Below are positions 44,740 through 52,755 of a stretch of DNA of 64,000 bases, in pieces. The translations under genes and the position numbers were made by a program. Position 1 is the stretch's first letter. Each line of letters begins with the position of its first letter. This DNA is from Candidatus Caenarcanales bacterium (GTDB lineage Bacteria; Cyanobacteriota; Vampirovibrionia; LMEP-6097), in assembly GCA_013216135.1 (NCBI GenBank), contig JABSOS010000004.1, positions 294,478 through 358,477 of the forward strand, written 5' to 3'. The notes beneath the pieces were generated by a model. That model saw nothing but the letters and a program-made list of their open reading frames with translations. It was not told the origin of the DNA and made no database searches.

Positions 44740-45162
44740 ATGCCGACAAAATGGAGTTTTCAGAGTGCCCTTAATAGTTTAATGCTACAATTGTTTTGCC
44801 CTATGAGAGGATCACACGCGATTTTTGATTTCTATAAAGCTGATAGCGAGAAAATTGCTAAAGAATCTGAGCTTAAAAAAGTTCTTGAAAAAGTATTTGA
44901 GGACTTTGGATATGAAATTATAAAAACCCTATATCATCAGTTCGAACCAGAAGGGGTAACAGCTTCTATTATTAGTTCTAAATGTCAGCTTAGTATTCAC
45001 ACATGGCCGGAACACGGTTCTTTTACTGTAGATTTTTATTCTGCTCAAGAAAAACTAGATATGTTGAAGCTGTGTGAAAGGATTAAAAAAGAATTTTTAG
45101 CAGATGAGTATGATATGCGAATCATTAGAACAGATGATGAACGTATGGTGAAGAGTCAGTAA
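44740..45162 (+). CDS. S-adenosylmethionine decarboxylase-like protein lacking the processing site
   Basis: A 140-residue SpeD-family protein. The signature SIHTWPEHG (85-93) aligns without gaps to the T. maritima enzyme from memory, but the self-cleavage pair Glu-Ser is Lys81-Cys82, and the catalytic Cys of VDxFTCG is Ala102 (VDFYSAQ). The proton-donor His87 is kept. The enzyme may form a pyruvoyl group from Cys poorly, act on another substrate, or be a non-catalytic paralogue. No spermidine synthase is nearby. The start may be later (Met15 or Met22). A shared terminator follows. Confidence 0.8.
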   Translation: MPTKWSFQSALNSLMLQLFCPMRGSHAIFDFYKADSEKIAKESELKKVLEKVFEDFGYEIIKTLYHQFEPEGVTASIISSKCQLSIHTWPEHGSFTVDFYSAQEKLDMLKLCERIKKEFLADEYDMRIIRTDDERMVKSQ

Positions 45163-45207
45163 GTTTTTCTTTAAGATTGCTTGTTTATATTTTTTCAATA
45201 AGTAAAA

Positions 45208-45234
45208 AAAAGAGCTCCGAAATGGAGCTCTTTT
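45208..45234. terminator. Bidirectional terminator
   Basis: Eleven-base-pair stem AAAAGAGCTCC/GGAGCTCTTTT with a 5-nt loop, A-run on the left and T-run on the right. It lies between the converging speD-like gene and the gene at 45262. Confidence 0.93.
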
Positions 45235-45261
45235 AAATTGGGTTTTAAAAATTAATTAATC

Positions 45262-45693
45262 TTAGAATATTGAAGCTACTTTTCTTACAGGGTAAGTGAT
45301 CACTTTCCAAACTTTACAGAAAAATCCACATTTATCTTTATCTAATTCAGCTGCAATTTTCTGATCTTGGAATTTTTCATTGATAACATCGATTTCTTGA
45401 TCTCTAATGTCTTGAGCAGCCTCTAAAACTGCTGCTTCTTTAGCGGCTTTAGCCTCGGCCTCTAATTTTGCTTTTTCTTTAGCTGCTAACTCTGCTGCTT
45501 CTTTTGCTGCAAGAGCTTCTTCTAAAGCTTTTTCTTCTTCACTTAACTCTTCATTCTTAGTGTCGAAATAGCTATCATCATCAATTGTCCCACCAACCTG
45601 CTGAAGCTTATTATATACACCAGCATTAGCTTTTAGGACATTTAGTGGTGAAAAAATGAAACTTAAAATAATTAATGATGTAAGGATTCTCAT
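45262..45693 (-). CDS. Exported Ala/Glu-rich coiled-coil protein
   Basis: A 143-residue protein with a signal peptide (about 1-24, ending ANA), a long Ala/Glu/Lys coiled coil (about 50-100, EEALAAKEAAELAAKEKAK) and a C-terminal CGFFCKVWKVITYPVRKVAS, a two-Cys hydrophobic/basic end that could be membrane-active or disulfide-linked. Unknown function. Confidence 0.65.
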   Translation of the reverse strand: MRILTSLIILSFIFSPLNVLKANAGVYNKLQQVGGTIDDDSYFDTKNEELSEEEKALEEALAAKEAAELAAKEKAKLEAEAKAAKEAAVLEAAQDIRDQEIDVINEKFQDQKIAAELDKDKCGFFCKVWKVITYPVRKVASIF

Positions 45694-45778
45694 AACTTTT
45701 ATTCAAATTATATCAGAGAAAATATTTTTTTAATCCACTTGAATCATTGATTTCTAATATAATTTTCTATTAATAGAT

Positions 45779-47197
45779 ATGGCAGTAAAAAAAGTTTTAA
45801 TAGCAAATCGTGGTGAAATCGCGTTAAGGGTCATAAGAGCCTGTAAAGAACTAGGTATAAAGTCAGTAGCTGTTTACTCTGAGGCAGATGAAGATAGCAT
45901 GCACGTAACTATGGCTGATGAAGCTTATTGTATAGGTCCAGCACCTTCTGCTAAAAGTTATTTAAATATTCCATCTATTATTAGCGCAGCATTAGTTTCT
46001 GGTGCAGATGCTATTCACCCAGGTTATGGTTTCCTTGCTGAGAACGCTTCTTTTGTAGATGTTTGTAAAGAACACGGTATAAAGTTCATCGGTCCTAGCT
46101 CTAATGCGATTAATAAAATGGGAGATAAGGCTACAGCTCGTAAAACAGTTATGGATGCTAAAGTTCCTGTTGTTCCTGGTTCTGATGGTTTAGTAGAAGA
46201 TTTAGATAAGGCTGTTGAATTAGTAAACTCTACTATTAAGTATCCTGTCATGATCAAAGCTACTGCTGGCGGTGGTGGTAGAGGTATGAGAGTTGCCCAT
46301 GATGAAACTGAATTAAGGAAGAACTTCTTAGCTGCTCAAGCTGAAGCACAGAATGCTTTCGGTAACTCAGGTCTTTATTTGGAAAAATTTATTACTAGAA
46401 TGAAGCACATCGAGGTGCAGATCTTAGCTGATGCTCATGGTAACTGTGTTCATTTAGGTGAAAGAGACTGTTCCGTTCAAAGACGTCACCAGAAATTAGT
46501 TGAAGAATGTCCATCACCTGCTATTGATGAAGCTACTAGAAAGAAAATGGGTGAAGCTGCGGTTAGAGCTGCTCAGTCAGTTAACTATGAAGGTGCTGGA
46601 ACTATTGAATATATTTATGTTCCAGAAATTAATGAGTTTTATTTCATTGAAATGAATACTAGAATCCAGGTTGAGCACCCGGTTACAGAGATGGTAACTG
46701 GTATCGACTTAGTCCAATGGCAGATTAGAGTTGCTTCTGGTGAGAAATTAGATTTTACCCAAGAAGATATTAGATTAAGAGGGCATTCTATTGAGTGTAG
46801 AATCAATGCTGAAGATTCTGAAAGAGGATTTATGCCTTGTCCTGGTCATATAACTGGTTTCATGCCTCCTGGTGGTTTCGGGGTAAGAGTGGATACTCAT
46901 TGTTATACAGACTACTTTATGCCTCCTAACTATGATTCACTTATGGGTAAGCTTATAGTTCATGCTCGTACTCGTGAACAAGCTATAGCAAGAGCGCTTA
47001 GATGTCTTGAGGAATTTACTATTACTGGAATTCAATCGACTATTCCTTTCCACCAGAAGGTTTTAGCCACTGATACTTTCCAGAATGGTGTAGTTTGTAC
47101 TGATTTTATTGAAAAGCATATGAGTGGCGATGCACCTAAGAAAGAAGAAGCTAAAGCTGAGAAACCTAAAGAGAAGAAAGAATTAGTTTCTAAGTAA
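45779..47197 (+). CDS. accC: Acetyl-CoA carboxylase biotin carboxylase subunit
   Basis: First step of fatty-acid synthesis: ATP-dependent carboxylation of biotin on AccB. The 472-residue protein has KVLIANRGEIALRVIRACKE, the glycine-rich ATP loop KATAGGGGRGMR, and EMNTRIQVEHPVTEMVTGID. A Lys/Glu-rich tail of about 25 residues extends past the usual end. accB is not adjacent, which is unusual. A TATAAT box lies 15 nt before the ATG without a ribosome-binding site. Confidence 0.97.
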   Translation: MAVKKVLIANRGEIALRVIRACKELGIKSVAVYSEADEDSMHVTMADEAYCIGPAPSAKSYLNIPSIISAALVSGADAIHPGYGFLAENASFVDVCKEHGIKFIGPSSNAINKMGDKATARKTVMDAKVPVVPGSDGLVEDLDKAVELVNSTIKYPVMIKATAGGGGRGMRVAHDETELRKNFLAAQAEAQNAFGNSGLYLEKFITRMKHIEVQILADAHGNCVHLGERDCSVQRRHQKLVEECPSPAIDEATRKKMGEAAVRAAQSVNYEGAGTIEYIYVPEINEFYFIEMNTRIQVEHPVTEMVTGIDLVQWQIRVASGEKLDFTQEDIRLRGHSIECRINAEDSERGFMPCPGHITGFMPPGGFGVRVDTHCYTDYFMPPNYDSLMGKLIVHARTREQAIARALRCLEEFTITGIQSTIPFHQKVLATDTFQNGVVCTDFIEKHMSGDAPKKEEAKAEKPKEKKELVSK

Positions 47198-47218
47198 TTA
47201 ATATATTTAGAAATCGCA

Positions 47219-47410
47219 AGGGCTTTCAGATTTGCTTAAATTCAAGGCTTTAGAGAGTGAGAAAGCGCAGTGTTGAGCATAAGCTACGGCTTTGTGCGTT
47301 TGATGAAAATCTTCTGGGGTCCCCTGCAAAAACGAAGTTTTTGTGGGGTAGTTCTCATGAGCATTCGAGGTCGAGAGTAACGCAGAAGTTAGGCAAATCT
47401 AAAAAGCCCT
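47219..47410 (+). repeat. Dispersed structured repeat, copy B (with inner insertion)
   Basis: Outer arms AGGGCTTT-AGATTTGC (47219-47235) and GCAAATCT-AAAGCCCT (47393-47410) pair. Between them TTCAAGGCT, AAGCGCAGTG, CATGAGCATT and AACGCAGAAGTT occur in the same order as in copies A and C. An extra ~75 nt sits between the second and third motifs; it includes a TTGAG...TGATGA hairpin like that of copies D and E and a strong hairpin CCCCTGCAAAAAC/GTTTTTGTGGGG. It fills the convergent gap between accC and the TPR gene and overlaps the latter's stop. Confidence 0.8.
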
Positions 47411-48203
47411 AGTAGTTGTTTTGCATATGTTTGATCAAGTCTTTAGCCTTCTCGTTACCGAGTTTAGAACTTAGCTGAATGTATTGCCATGCTTGTTCAT
47501 ATTTCTTTTGGGCTCTATGAACTAAGCCTAGGTTTAGGTAGATATCAGATTCATAAGGTGAACCTTTTTGTTTAATACTTCTTTCACGCGCTTTTTCTAA
47601 GTACTTAACAGCACGGTGATAATCTTTATTACCATGTTCTATCTGAGCGACTTCTATATATCTTTTAATTAAATAGTTATTCAATTTAGTAAGTTCTTCT
47701 GTGTCTTCTTCGTGGTATTGAATCCCTTCTTCTAGAACTAGAGATTCGGCGACTATGGATTCTTTTTTCTTACTAACATTAATAAAGTAATCTGAGCTTA
47801 AGTGAAGCTGGTGAGCTTGATCTAGCATTTTAATCATGAGCTTATTTTCTTCATGGAAATTAAGCTTAGCTATCATTTCAAGGAATTCTTCTCTTTGACT
47901 TTCTTGAAACGGCTCTAAGTGCTCAAGTAAACTTTCTGCCTTTGCAAACTCATTAGATTTAAGGTAAGTGTAAAAAAGTAAGAAATCAATTTCTGGATTC
48001 TTTTTTTTCTGTTGAAGTTTAATTCTTTCAATAATCTCTAAAGCTTTCGCTGTTTTATATTCCTGTAAAAGACCTTTTGCTTTATGTAAGCTTCTTTCTT
48101 CATATGTGGCTACATAGTAAAGTATTCCAGCGATTATTAAAGAACCGACAATGATTCCTACTAATAGGAATAAGTTACTTTTGAGTTTATTTGTATCTAT
48201 CAT
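47409..48203 (-). CDS. Membrane-anchored TPR protein
   Basis: A 264-residue protein with an N-terminal membrane helix (about 8-29) and tetratricopeptide-like helices: AKGLLQEYKTAKALEII, then DYHRAVKYLEKARERS and YLNLGLVHRAQKKYEQAWQYI near the C-terminus. It is probably a scaffold facing the periplasm; partners are unknown. Confidence 0.75.
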   Translation of the reverse strand: MIDTNKLKSNLFLLVGIIVGSLIIAGILYYVATYEERSLHKAKGLLQEYKTAKALEIIERIKLQQKKKNPEIDFLLFYTYLKSNEFAKAESLLEHLEPFQESQREEFLEMIAKLNFHEENKLMIKMLDQAHQLHLSSDYFINVSKKKESIVAESLVLEEGIQYHEEDTEELTKLNNYLIKRYIEVAQIEHGNKDYHRAVKYLEKARERSIKQKGSPYESDIYLNLGLVHRAQKKYEQAWQYIQLSSKLGNEKAKDLIKHMQNNY

Positions 48204-48240
48204 TCTTAGAAAATTCTACTTAGCTATTCTATCAAATTGC

Positions 48241-48246
48241 TAAAAT
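48241..48246 (+). promoter_or_regulatory. -10 box of thrB, leaderless arrangement
   Basis: TAAAAT ends 8 nt before the thrB ATG; no Shine-Dalgarno site is present. Confidence 0.45.
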
Positions 48247-48254
48247 AGTGGCTA

Positions 48255-49223
48255 ATGAATTTCACAGTAAAAGTCCCTGCAAGTACATCTAATTTAGGAC
48301 CTGGGTTTGATACCCTTGGTCTTGCTTTAAATCTTTTTAATGAATATACATTTAGCACTGACTTTGAAGATAAAACTGAAACTGACTTAATTTATAGCTC
48401 TTCATTGTTTTCAGAGGATTTACCTGCAACTAAAGATAATCTGGTCTATAGATCTTTTGATTATGTTTTTAAGAAAGAAGGAAAGGTTACTCCACCTATT
48501 AAAATTCACTTTAATGCAGGTATTCCACTTACTGGTGGTTTTGGTTCTAGTAGTACTGCTATTTTAGCTGGAATTATGGCAGCTAATGAGATTTTAGGTA
48601 AGCCATACGATACAAAGCAAATTTTGAGAATTGGTACACAATTAGATGGTCACCCAGATAATATTACACCAGCTGTGTTAGGTGGTTTCGTGGTTTGTGT
48701 TTACGCTGATTCGGAGCATAATTATATTAAATTACCTTGGAATAAGGATTTGTTTTTCGTGGCGATAACGCCTGACTTTAAAGTACCTACAGCTAAAGCA
48801 AGAGCAGTACTGCCACCACAAATTAATTATCAGGATGCGGTTTTTAATGTCGGCTATAGTAGTTTACTCGTTGCAGCTGTAGCTGCTGGAGATACTGAAA
48901 CTCTTAAAAAAGCTTTTAAAGATAGATTACATCAGAGTTATAGAGCAAGCTTAGTTCCAGGGATGAGTTATGTACTTGATATCGGATTAGAATCTGGAGC
49001 GGTAGGAACTATGCTTTCAGGTGCGGGTTCTACTTTAATCGCTGTAGTAGATTCTATGGAAATCGCTGAAACTGTAGCCATGGCTATGCAGGCTGCCTGG
49101 AAACAGAGTAGTATTAACTCTGAATATCGTTTCTTACACGCTGAAGAACAAGGTGCGCGCATCGAGTATTTAGATAAATCCAATGACTCATCAATGGATG
49201 AGAAGAATAACTTTGTGATTTAG
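48255..49223 (+). CDS. thrB: Homoserine kinase
   Basis: Threonine-pathway GHMP kinase of 322 residues. VPASTSNLGPGFDTLGLAL is the N-terminal signature, PLTGGFGSSSTAILAGIMAA the ATP-binding glycine loop, and GTMLSGAGSTLIA the C-terminal GHMP motif. thrC and hom are not adjacent. The sigma-28-type promoter of the flagellin gene begins 2 nt after its stop. Confidence 0.95.
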   Translation: MNFTVKVPASTSNLGPGFDTLGLALNLFNEYTFSTDFEDKTETDLIYSSSLFSEDLPATKDNLVYRSFDYVFKKEGKVTPPIKIHFNAGIPLTGGFGSSSTAILAGIMAANEILGKPYDTKQILRIGTQLDGHPDNITPAVLGGFVVCVYADSEHNYIKLPWNKDLFFVAITPDFKVPTAKARAVLPPQINYQDAVFNVGYSSLLVAAVAAGDTETLKKAFKDRLHQSYRASLVPGMSYVLDIGLESGAVGTMLSGAGSTLIAVVDSMEIAETVAMAMQAAWKQSSINSEYRFLHAEEQGARIEYLDKSNDSSMDEKNNFVI

Positions 49224-49224
49224 T

Positions 49225-49251
49225 TAAAGTTCTAGACCATTTAACCGATAA
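49225..49251 (+). promoter_or_regulatory. Sigma-28 (FliA) type flagellin promoter
   Basis: TAAAGTTC (49225-49232), an 11-nt spacer and ACCGATAA (49244-49251) match the FliA consensus TAAAGTTT-N11-GCCGATAA with two mismatches. It is 55 nt before the flagellin ATG at 49307. Confidence 0.85.
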
Positions 49252-49680
49252 CTAGATATGTTGAAGTAGTTCACTTAGACCATGGGGTGGTTTAGGGAGC
49301 TGAGACATGGCAAGTATTGTATTCAATACTAATACTCTTACTAAAGCAGCGCAGAGATCTTTAAGCTCTAGCACTAATAAGATTGTTAATTCTACTGAAA
49401 AGTTAAGTACTGGTAAACGTATAAATAAAGCTGGTGATGATGTTGCATCGATGAGTATTGCAGCTAAGCTGAAAACACGTTTACAGGGCTTAGGGAAGGC
49501 GCAGCAGAATACTTTAGATGCGATAGGACATATTGAAATTGCTAAAGGAGCGGTTGATAAAAGTTTTGATAATATTTCCCGGATTCGTGAATTGTTTGTG
49601 CAGGGGATTAATGGTACGAATTCTGTTGATGAGAAAAATGCCTTACAAAGAGAGATTAATCATCGCTGGGTCTAATTCCC

Positions 49681-49695
49681 CGCAGCTCTGCTGCG
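49681..49695. repeat. IS left-end hairpin
   Basis: CGCAG-CTCTG-CTGCG; the same loop and stem recur at the right end. Confidence 0.8.
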
Positions 49696-49742
49696 AGCCT
49701 TAGCTGGTGTAAAAAAGATTCAAATAGCGTGATAATAACTGG

Positions 49743-50165
49743 ATGGGAAAGTACATTCGAAAGAGTCATAATGTATCTATGCTTTTATATCACCTGGTGT
49801 GCCCAGCAAAATATCGAAAAGTAATATTTGATGAAGAAATAGATGCAAGTCTAGTAGAGATATGCAGTGAAATATCAATAAGGTATGAAATAGAATTTAT
49901 CGAGATAGGAACAGATTTAGATCACGTCCATTTTTTGATTCAATCGGTTCCAACAAATAGCCCTCAAGCAATAGTTCAGTTAGTAAAAAGTATAACTGCC
50001 AAAGAGATGTTTCCTCGTCACCCAGACTTACGAAAAAAGCTTTGGGGAAGTAAATTTTGGACTTCAGGTTATTTTATCAACACAGTAGGTGCAAGTGGAA
50101 ATGAAAAAGCAATAGCGAAATATGTAAAGAAAAAGAATATAAGAAAATTCACGAAGAACAACTGA
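49743..50165 (+). CDS. tnpA: IS200-type Y1 transposase TnpA
   Basis: A 140-residue HUH/Y1 transposase. The metal-binding HUH motif is DLDHVHFLIQ (His61, His63) and the catalytic tyrosine is Tyr127 in AIAKYVKK. The family length is about 130-150, so it is intact. It acts as a dimer on the single-stranded hairpins at the element ends. Confidence 0.96.
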   Translation: MGKYIRKSHNVSMLLYHLVCPAKYRKVIFDEEIDASLVEICSEISIRYEIEFIEIGTDLDHVHFLIQSVPTNSPQAIVQLVKSITAKEMFPRHPDLRKKLWGSKFWTSGYFINTVGASGNEKAIAKYVKKKNIRKFTKNN

Positions 50166-50198
50166 AATTTGAGCTATTTGAACCATCCTAACAATACT

Positions 50199-50215
50199 CC
50201 GCAGCTCTGCTGCGG
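50199..50215. repeat. IS right-end hairpin
   Basis: CCGCAG-CTCTG-CTGCGG, a perfect 6-bp palindrome near the right end of the element. Confidence 0.85.
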
Positions 50216-50904
50216 GGAATCGTTATTGAATTATTAGTTGCTCAAGAGAATTTAGCTAATAATACAAAAGTGGTAGGCAGTGGCTCTAATAGTGGTTTAG
50301 TAAGTATTGTTAGCTCTCAGGGTGAAGTCGATGCGACTTATGGTGACTATAATCAGATTTTTCAGTTCGGTGCTAATGATGGTGAGGAATATAATGTTGA
50401 TTTTACTAGTGAAGCTAGTTTTTCTCCAATTTGGCCTACAGATTCAGAAGTTGTGATTCTAAATCCTACGGCAAATAACGCCCAGACTGGCTTGGATCTT
50501 GAACTCATATCATTTCAAAATGGGCTACGGAAATTGAAAATACCAGGAGCTACAGAAGAACCTATTTGGGGCGATGGCTCTGCTCCTGGAGTCGGTGAAG
50601 ATTCTGATACTCTTGCTCATATTGATACGATTCTTTCTAATTTAACTCGTATGAATTCTATCGTAGAGGCTAAGCATTCCTATATTCAAGAAAGATTTGA
50701 AGGTATTGAAGCTGAAAGAATTTCTCTTAGTGAGTCATTGTCTCATTTTCAAGATACTGATATTGCAGAAGAAAGTACAGCTTTAATTAAAGAACAGATT
50801 CGCCAGCAAAGTGCTGGAGCTATGGTGACTCAGGCTAACTCTCAAGCACAATTTGCTTTGAGTTTGTTGCCTTAGGTTAATTTAAGATCAATTTTATAAA
50901 AAGT

Positions 50905-50934
50905 TTGAAGCTCATACAAAAATAAGGGTATAAT
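50905..50934 (+). promoter_or_regulatory. umuD promoter, leaderless arrangement
   Basis: TTGAAG (50905-50910), 18-nt spacer, TATAAT (50929-50934), then only 6 nt to the ATG at 50941. No classical LexA box is recognised. Confidence 0.6.
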
Positions 50935-50940
50935 TTTTAT

Positions 50941-51270
50941 ATGTTTCATAAACTTGGTTGTTCTGGCTTTCCATCACCGACAGATGATTTCTTAGAGTCT
51001 CCTTTGGATTTGAATAGTTACTTGGTCGATCATCCTGCGGCGACTTTTTTTATTAGGGTTTTAGGAGATACTAACGCACGTTTAGGTTTCAGAGATAAAG
51101 ATGTCTTAGTCATAGACCGCTCTTTAATTCCAGAAGAGGAAGATGTTTTTCTTGCAAGTGTAAAAGGAGAATTGAAATTGAGAAAGTATAATCCGAAACG
51201 AAATAAGGAGGTTGATGAATTATGGGGGGTAGTGATCCATATCATCCGCTCTTTGAAGAGGCTCACTTGA
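50941..51270 (+). CDS. UmuD-like protein, naturally short and with altered nucleophile
   Basis: A 109-residue S24-peptidase-fold protein that aligns with UmuD from GFPSPTDDFLESPLDLNSYL onward. In E. coli self-cleavage occurs just before GFPSP; here only 8 residues precede it, so the protein is born in a UmuD'-like form. The catalytic Ser of GDSM is Thr44 (LGDTN); the Lys82 position (LRKY) is kept. It is upstream of umuC. A structured repeat begins inside its last codons (51255) and may have changed its C-terminus. Confidence 0.85.
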   Translation: MFHKLGCSGFPSPTDDFLESPLDLNSYLVDHPAATFFIRVLGDTNARLGFRDKDVLVIDRSLIPEEEDVFLASVKGELKLRKYNPKRNKEVDELWGVVIHIIRSLKRLT

Positions 51271-51379
51271 ACTTGGTGAGCTGCGTTACGCAGATATTTT
51301 TGATTTATCATTGACGGGAGTCAACTCAAAATCAAAAACATCTGCAAGCCTTGCTCTCCAAGCTCAATTAAGCCTCTTC
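51255..51379 (-). repeat. Dispersed structured repeat, copy E, between umuD and umuC
   Basis: Outer arms GAAGAGGCT (51255-51263) and AGCCTCTTC (51371-51379) pair and are followed by CCTTTTTTC, a terminator-like end. Read on the minus strand, the interior has CAAGGCTTG, then a stem, TTGAGTTGAC-loop-GTCAATGAT, the returning stem, and TAACGCAG, the same order as copy D in the RNase P RNA. Confidence 0.8.
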
Positions 51380-51434
51380 CTTTTTTCTTGGAATTTGAGT
51401 TTTGTGGAGATTCTTATTCCGTTATGGAGTTTCT

Positions 51435-52721
51435 ATGCCGAAATTATTTGCTTTATTAGACTGTAATAATTTTTATGTTTCTTGTGAACGGATTTTCCGT
51501 CCACAGCTGAAGTATCATCCAGTGGCGGTCTTGTCGAATAATGATGGTTGTTTTATTTCGCGTTCACGTGAAGTGAAGGCGCTTGGAATTCCTATGGGCG
51601 AACCACTTTTTAAGTGTGCTCATTTAGTAAAACAGCACGATGTTAAATTATTCTCATCTAATTTTAGTTTCTATGGCGATATCTCTTCACGAATCATGAT
51701 GATTCTAAAAGGAATTTATGGAGAAAATTTGGAAATTTACTCTGTGGATGAAGCTTTCATTGAATTTGAACCGAAAGCCTTAGCCAGTAACTTGAAAGAA
51801 GAGTTTATTAATTTAAGGAAATATATTTACCGTTGCGTTGGCATACCGGTTTCCATAGGTATTGGTGAAACCAAAACACTAGCTAAACTTGCAAATGTAC
51901 TTGCAAAAACAGATAAATCCTATCACGGCGTTACTTGCTTGTGGATGAACCCTTACCAGGAGAAGATCCTAAAGAACTTCAAAGTCTCAGATTTATGGGG
52001 CATAGGAAGAGGCTATGCTAAATTCTGTAAACGTCACTATATTTCAACAGCCTATGATTTAGCAAGTGCAGATATACATTGGCTGAGACAACAACTAGGA
52101 GTACAGGCAGCAAGAATTGCTTTGGAACTAAAGGGAGTCCCTTGTATTCCTTTAGAGAAAGAGGAGAAATTCCCCAGAACTATTATCAGCTCCAGAAGCT
52201 TTGGCTATACAGTGCGGAGCAAAGAAGAACTAAAACAAGCTCTAAGTAACTTCACAGAACTTGCTTGCCGCAAACTAAGAAATAAAAAAGCCTGGGCAAG
52301 CTATGTAGTAATTTTCCTAAGATATCTTGGAGAAGCTAGAAGAATACAAAAACTCAGCATCGCTAAACATTTATTAGAAGCAAGTTCCTATACACCTGAT
52401 TTCTTAGAAGCAGTTACTGAACTTCTAGATCAAATCTATATCAGCGGACTAGATTACAAAAAAGCAGGCTTAATGCTAGGAGACATAGTCCCAGAAGGAG
52501 TCAAACAATTAAACTTATTCAAATCCAAGCCAGGCAAAGAAAAGCAAAATACCAGCAATTTAATTTCTCTCTATGATCATCTCAATTCTAAATATGGTCA
52601 AGGAAAACTATTCTACGCTTCACAAGGCAATAAATCCCAAAAATCCAATTGGCAAGCCAATCAAAGTTTCAGGTCACCGTGTTTTACAACTAGATGGGAA
52701 GATTTATATCAGGTATCTTAA
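51435..52721 (+). CDS. umuC: Translesion DNA polymerase V catalytic subunit UmuC
   Basis: A 428-residue Y-family polymerase. LLDCNNFYVSCERIFRP holds the first catalytic Asp, IYSVDEAFIEF the second Asp/Glu pair, and GIPVSIGIGETKTLAKLAN the conserved fingers region; a DUF4113-type C-terminus follows. The ATG at 51435, with GGAG 5 nt before it, is preferred over an upstream start at 51402. The repeat between umuD and umuC ends in a terminator-like stem, so umuC may be attenuated or separately transcribed. Confidence 0.95.
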   Translation: MPKLFALLDCNNFYVSCERIFRPQLKYHPVAVLSNNDGCFISRSREVKALGIPMGEPLFKCAHLVKQHDVKLFSSNFSFYGDISSRIMMILKGIYGENLEIYSVDEAFIEFEPKALASNLKEEFINLRKYIYRCVGIPVSIGIGETKTLAKLANVLAKTDKSYHGVTCLWMNPYQEKILKNFKVSDLWGIGRGYAKFCKRHYISTAYDLASADIHWLRQQLGVQAARIALELKGVPCIPLEKEEKFPRTIISSRSFGYTVRSKEELKQALSNFTELACRKLRNKKAWASYVVIFLRYLGEARRIQKLSIAKHLLEASSYTPDFLEAVTELLDQIYISGLDYKKAGLMLGDIVPEGVKQLNLFKSKPGKEKQNTSNLISLYDHLNSKYGQGKLFYASQGNKSQKSNWQANQSFRSPCFTTRWEDLYQVS

Positions 52722-52755
52722 GTACCCACTAAAAATTTCATTTCATTGTAAATCT

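Larger units (their letters stand above)
49661..50227 (+). mobile_element. IS200/IS605-family insertion sequence (tnpA only)
   Basis: A 567-nt element inside a flagellin gene, after ATTAAT. It carries one Y1 transposase gene and subterminal palindromes at both ends (49681-49695 and 50199-50215), with no target duplication, as in the single-strand IS200/IS605 family. Boundaries are set by restoring the flagellin frame and could shift by a few bases. Confidence 0.88.
49307..50875 (+). pseudogene. Flagellin gene interrupted by an IS200-like element
   Basis: The N-terminal part (49307-49660) has the D0/D1 flagellin start, STGKRINKAGDDVASMSIA, and the IRELFVQGINGTNSVDEKN segment. The C-terminal part (50228-50875) has the D1 helix LSHFQDTDIAEESTALIKEQ and the conserved end QAQFALSLLP. 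Removing 49661-50227 (567 nt) rejoins the frame as LQREIN-ELLVAQENLANN, aligned with paralogues. As it stands, the first piece ends after 122 codons. GGGAG precedes the ATG and a sigma-28 promoter drives it. Confidence 0.9.

Noticed and set aside
44740..45162. SpeD-like gene as a pseudogene
   Set aside because: The frame is intact, the fold-determining motifs are kept and a dedicated terminator follows, so altered function is more likely than decay.
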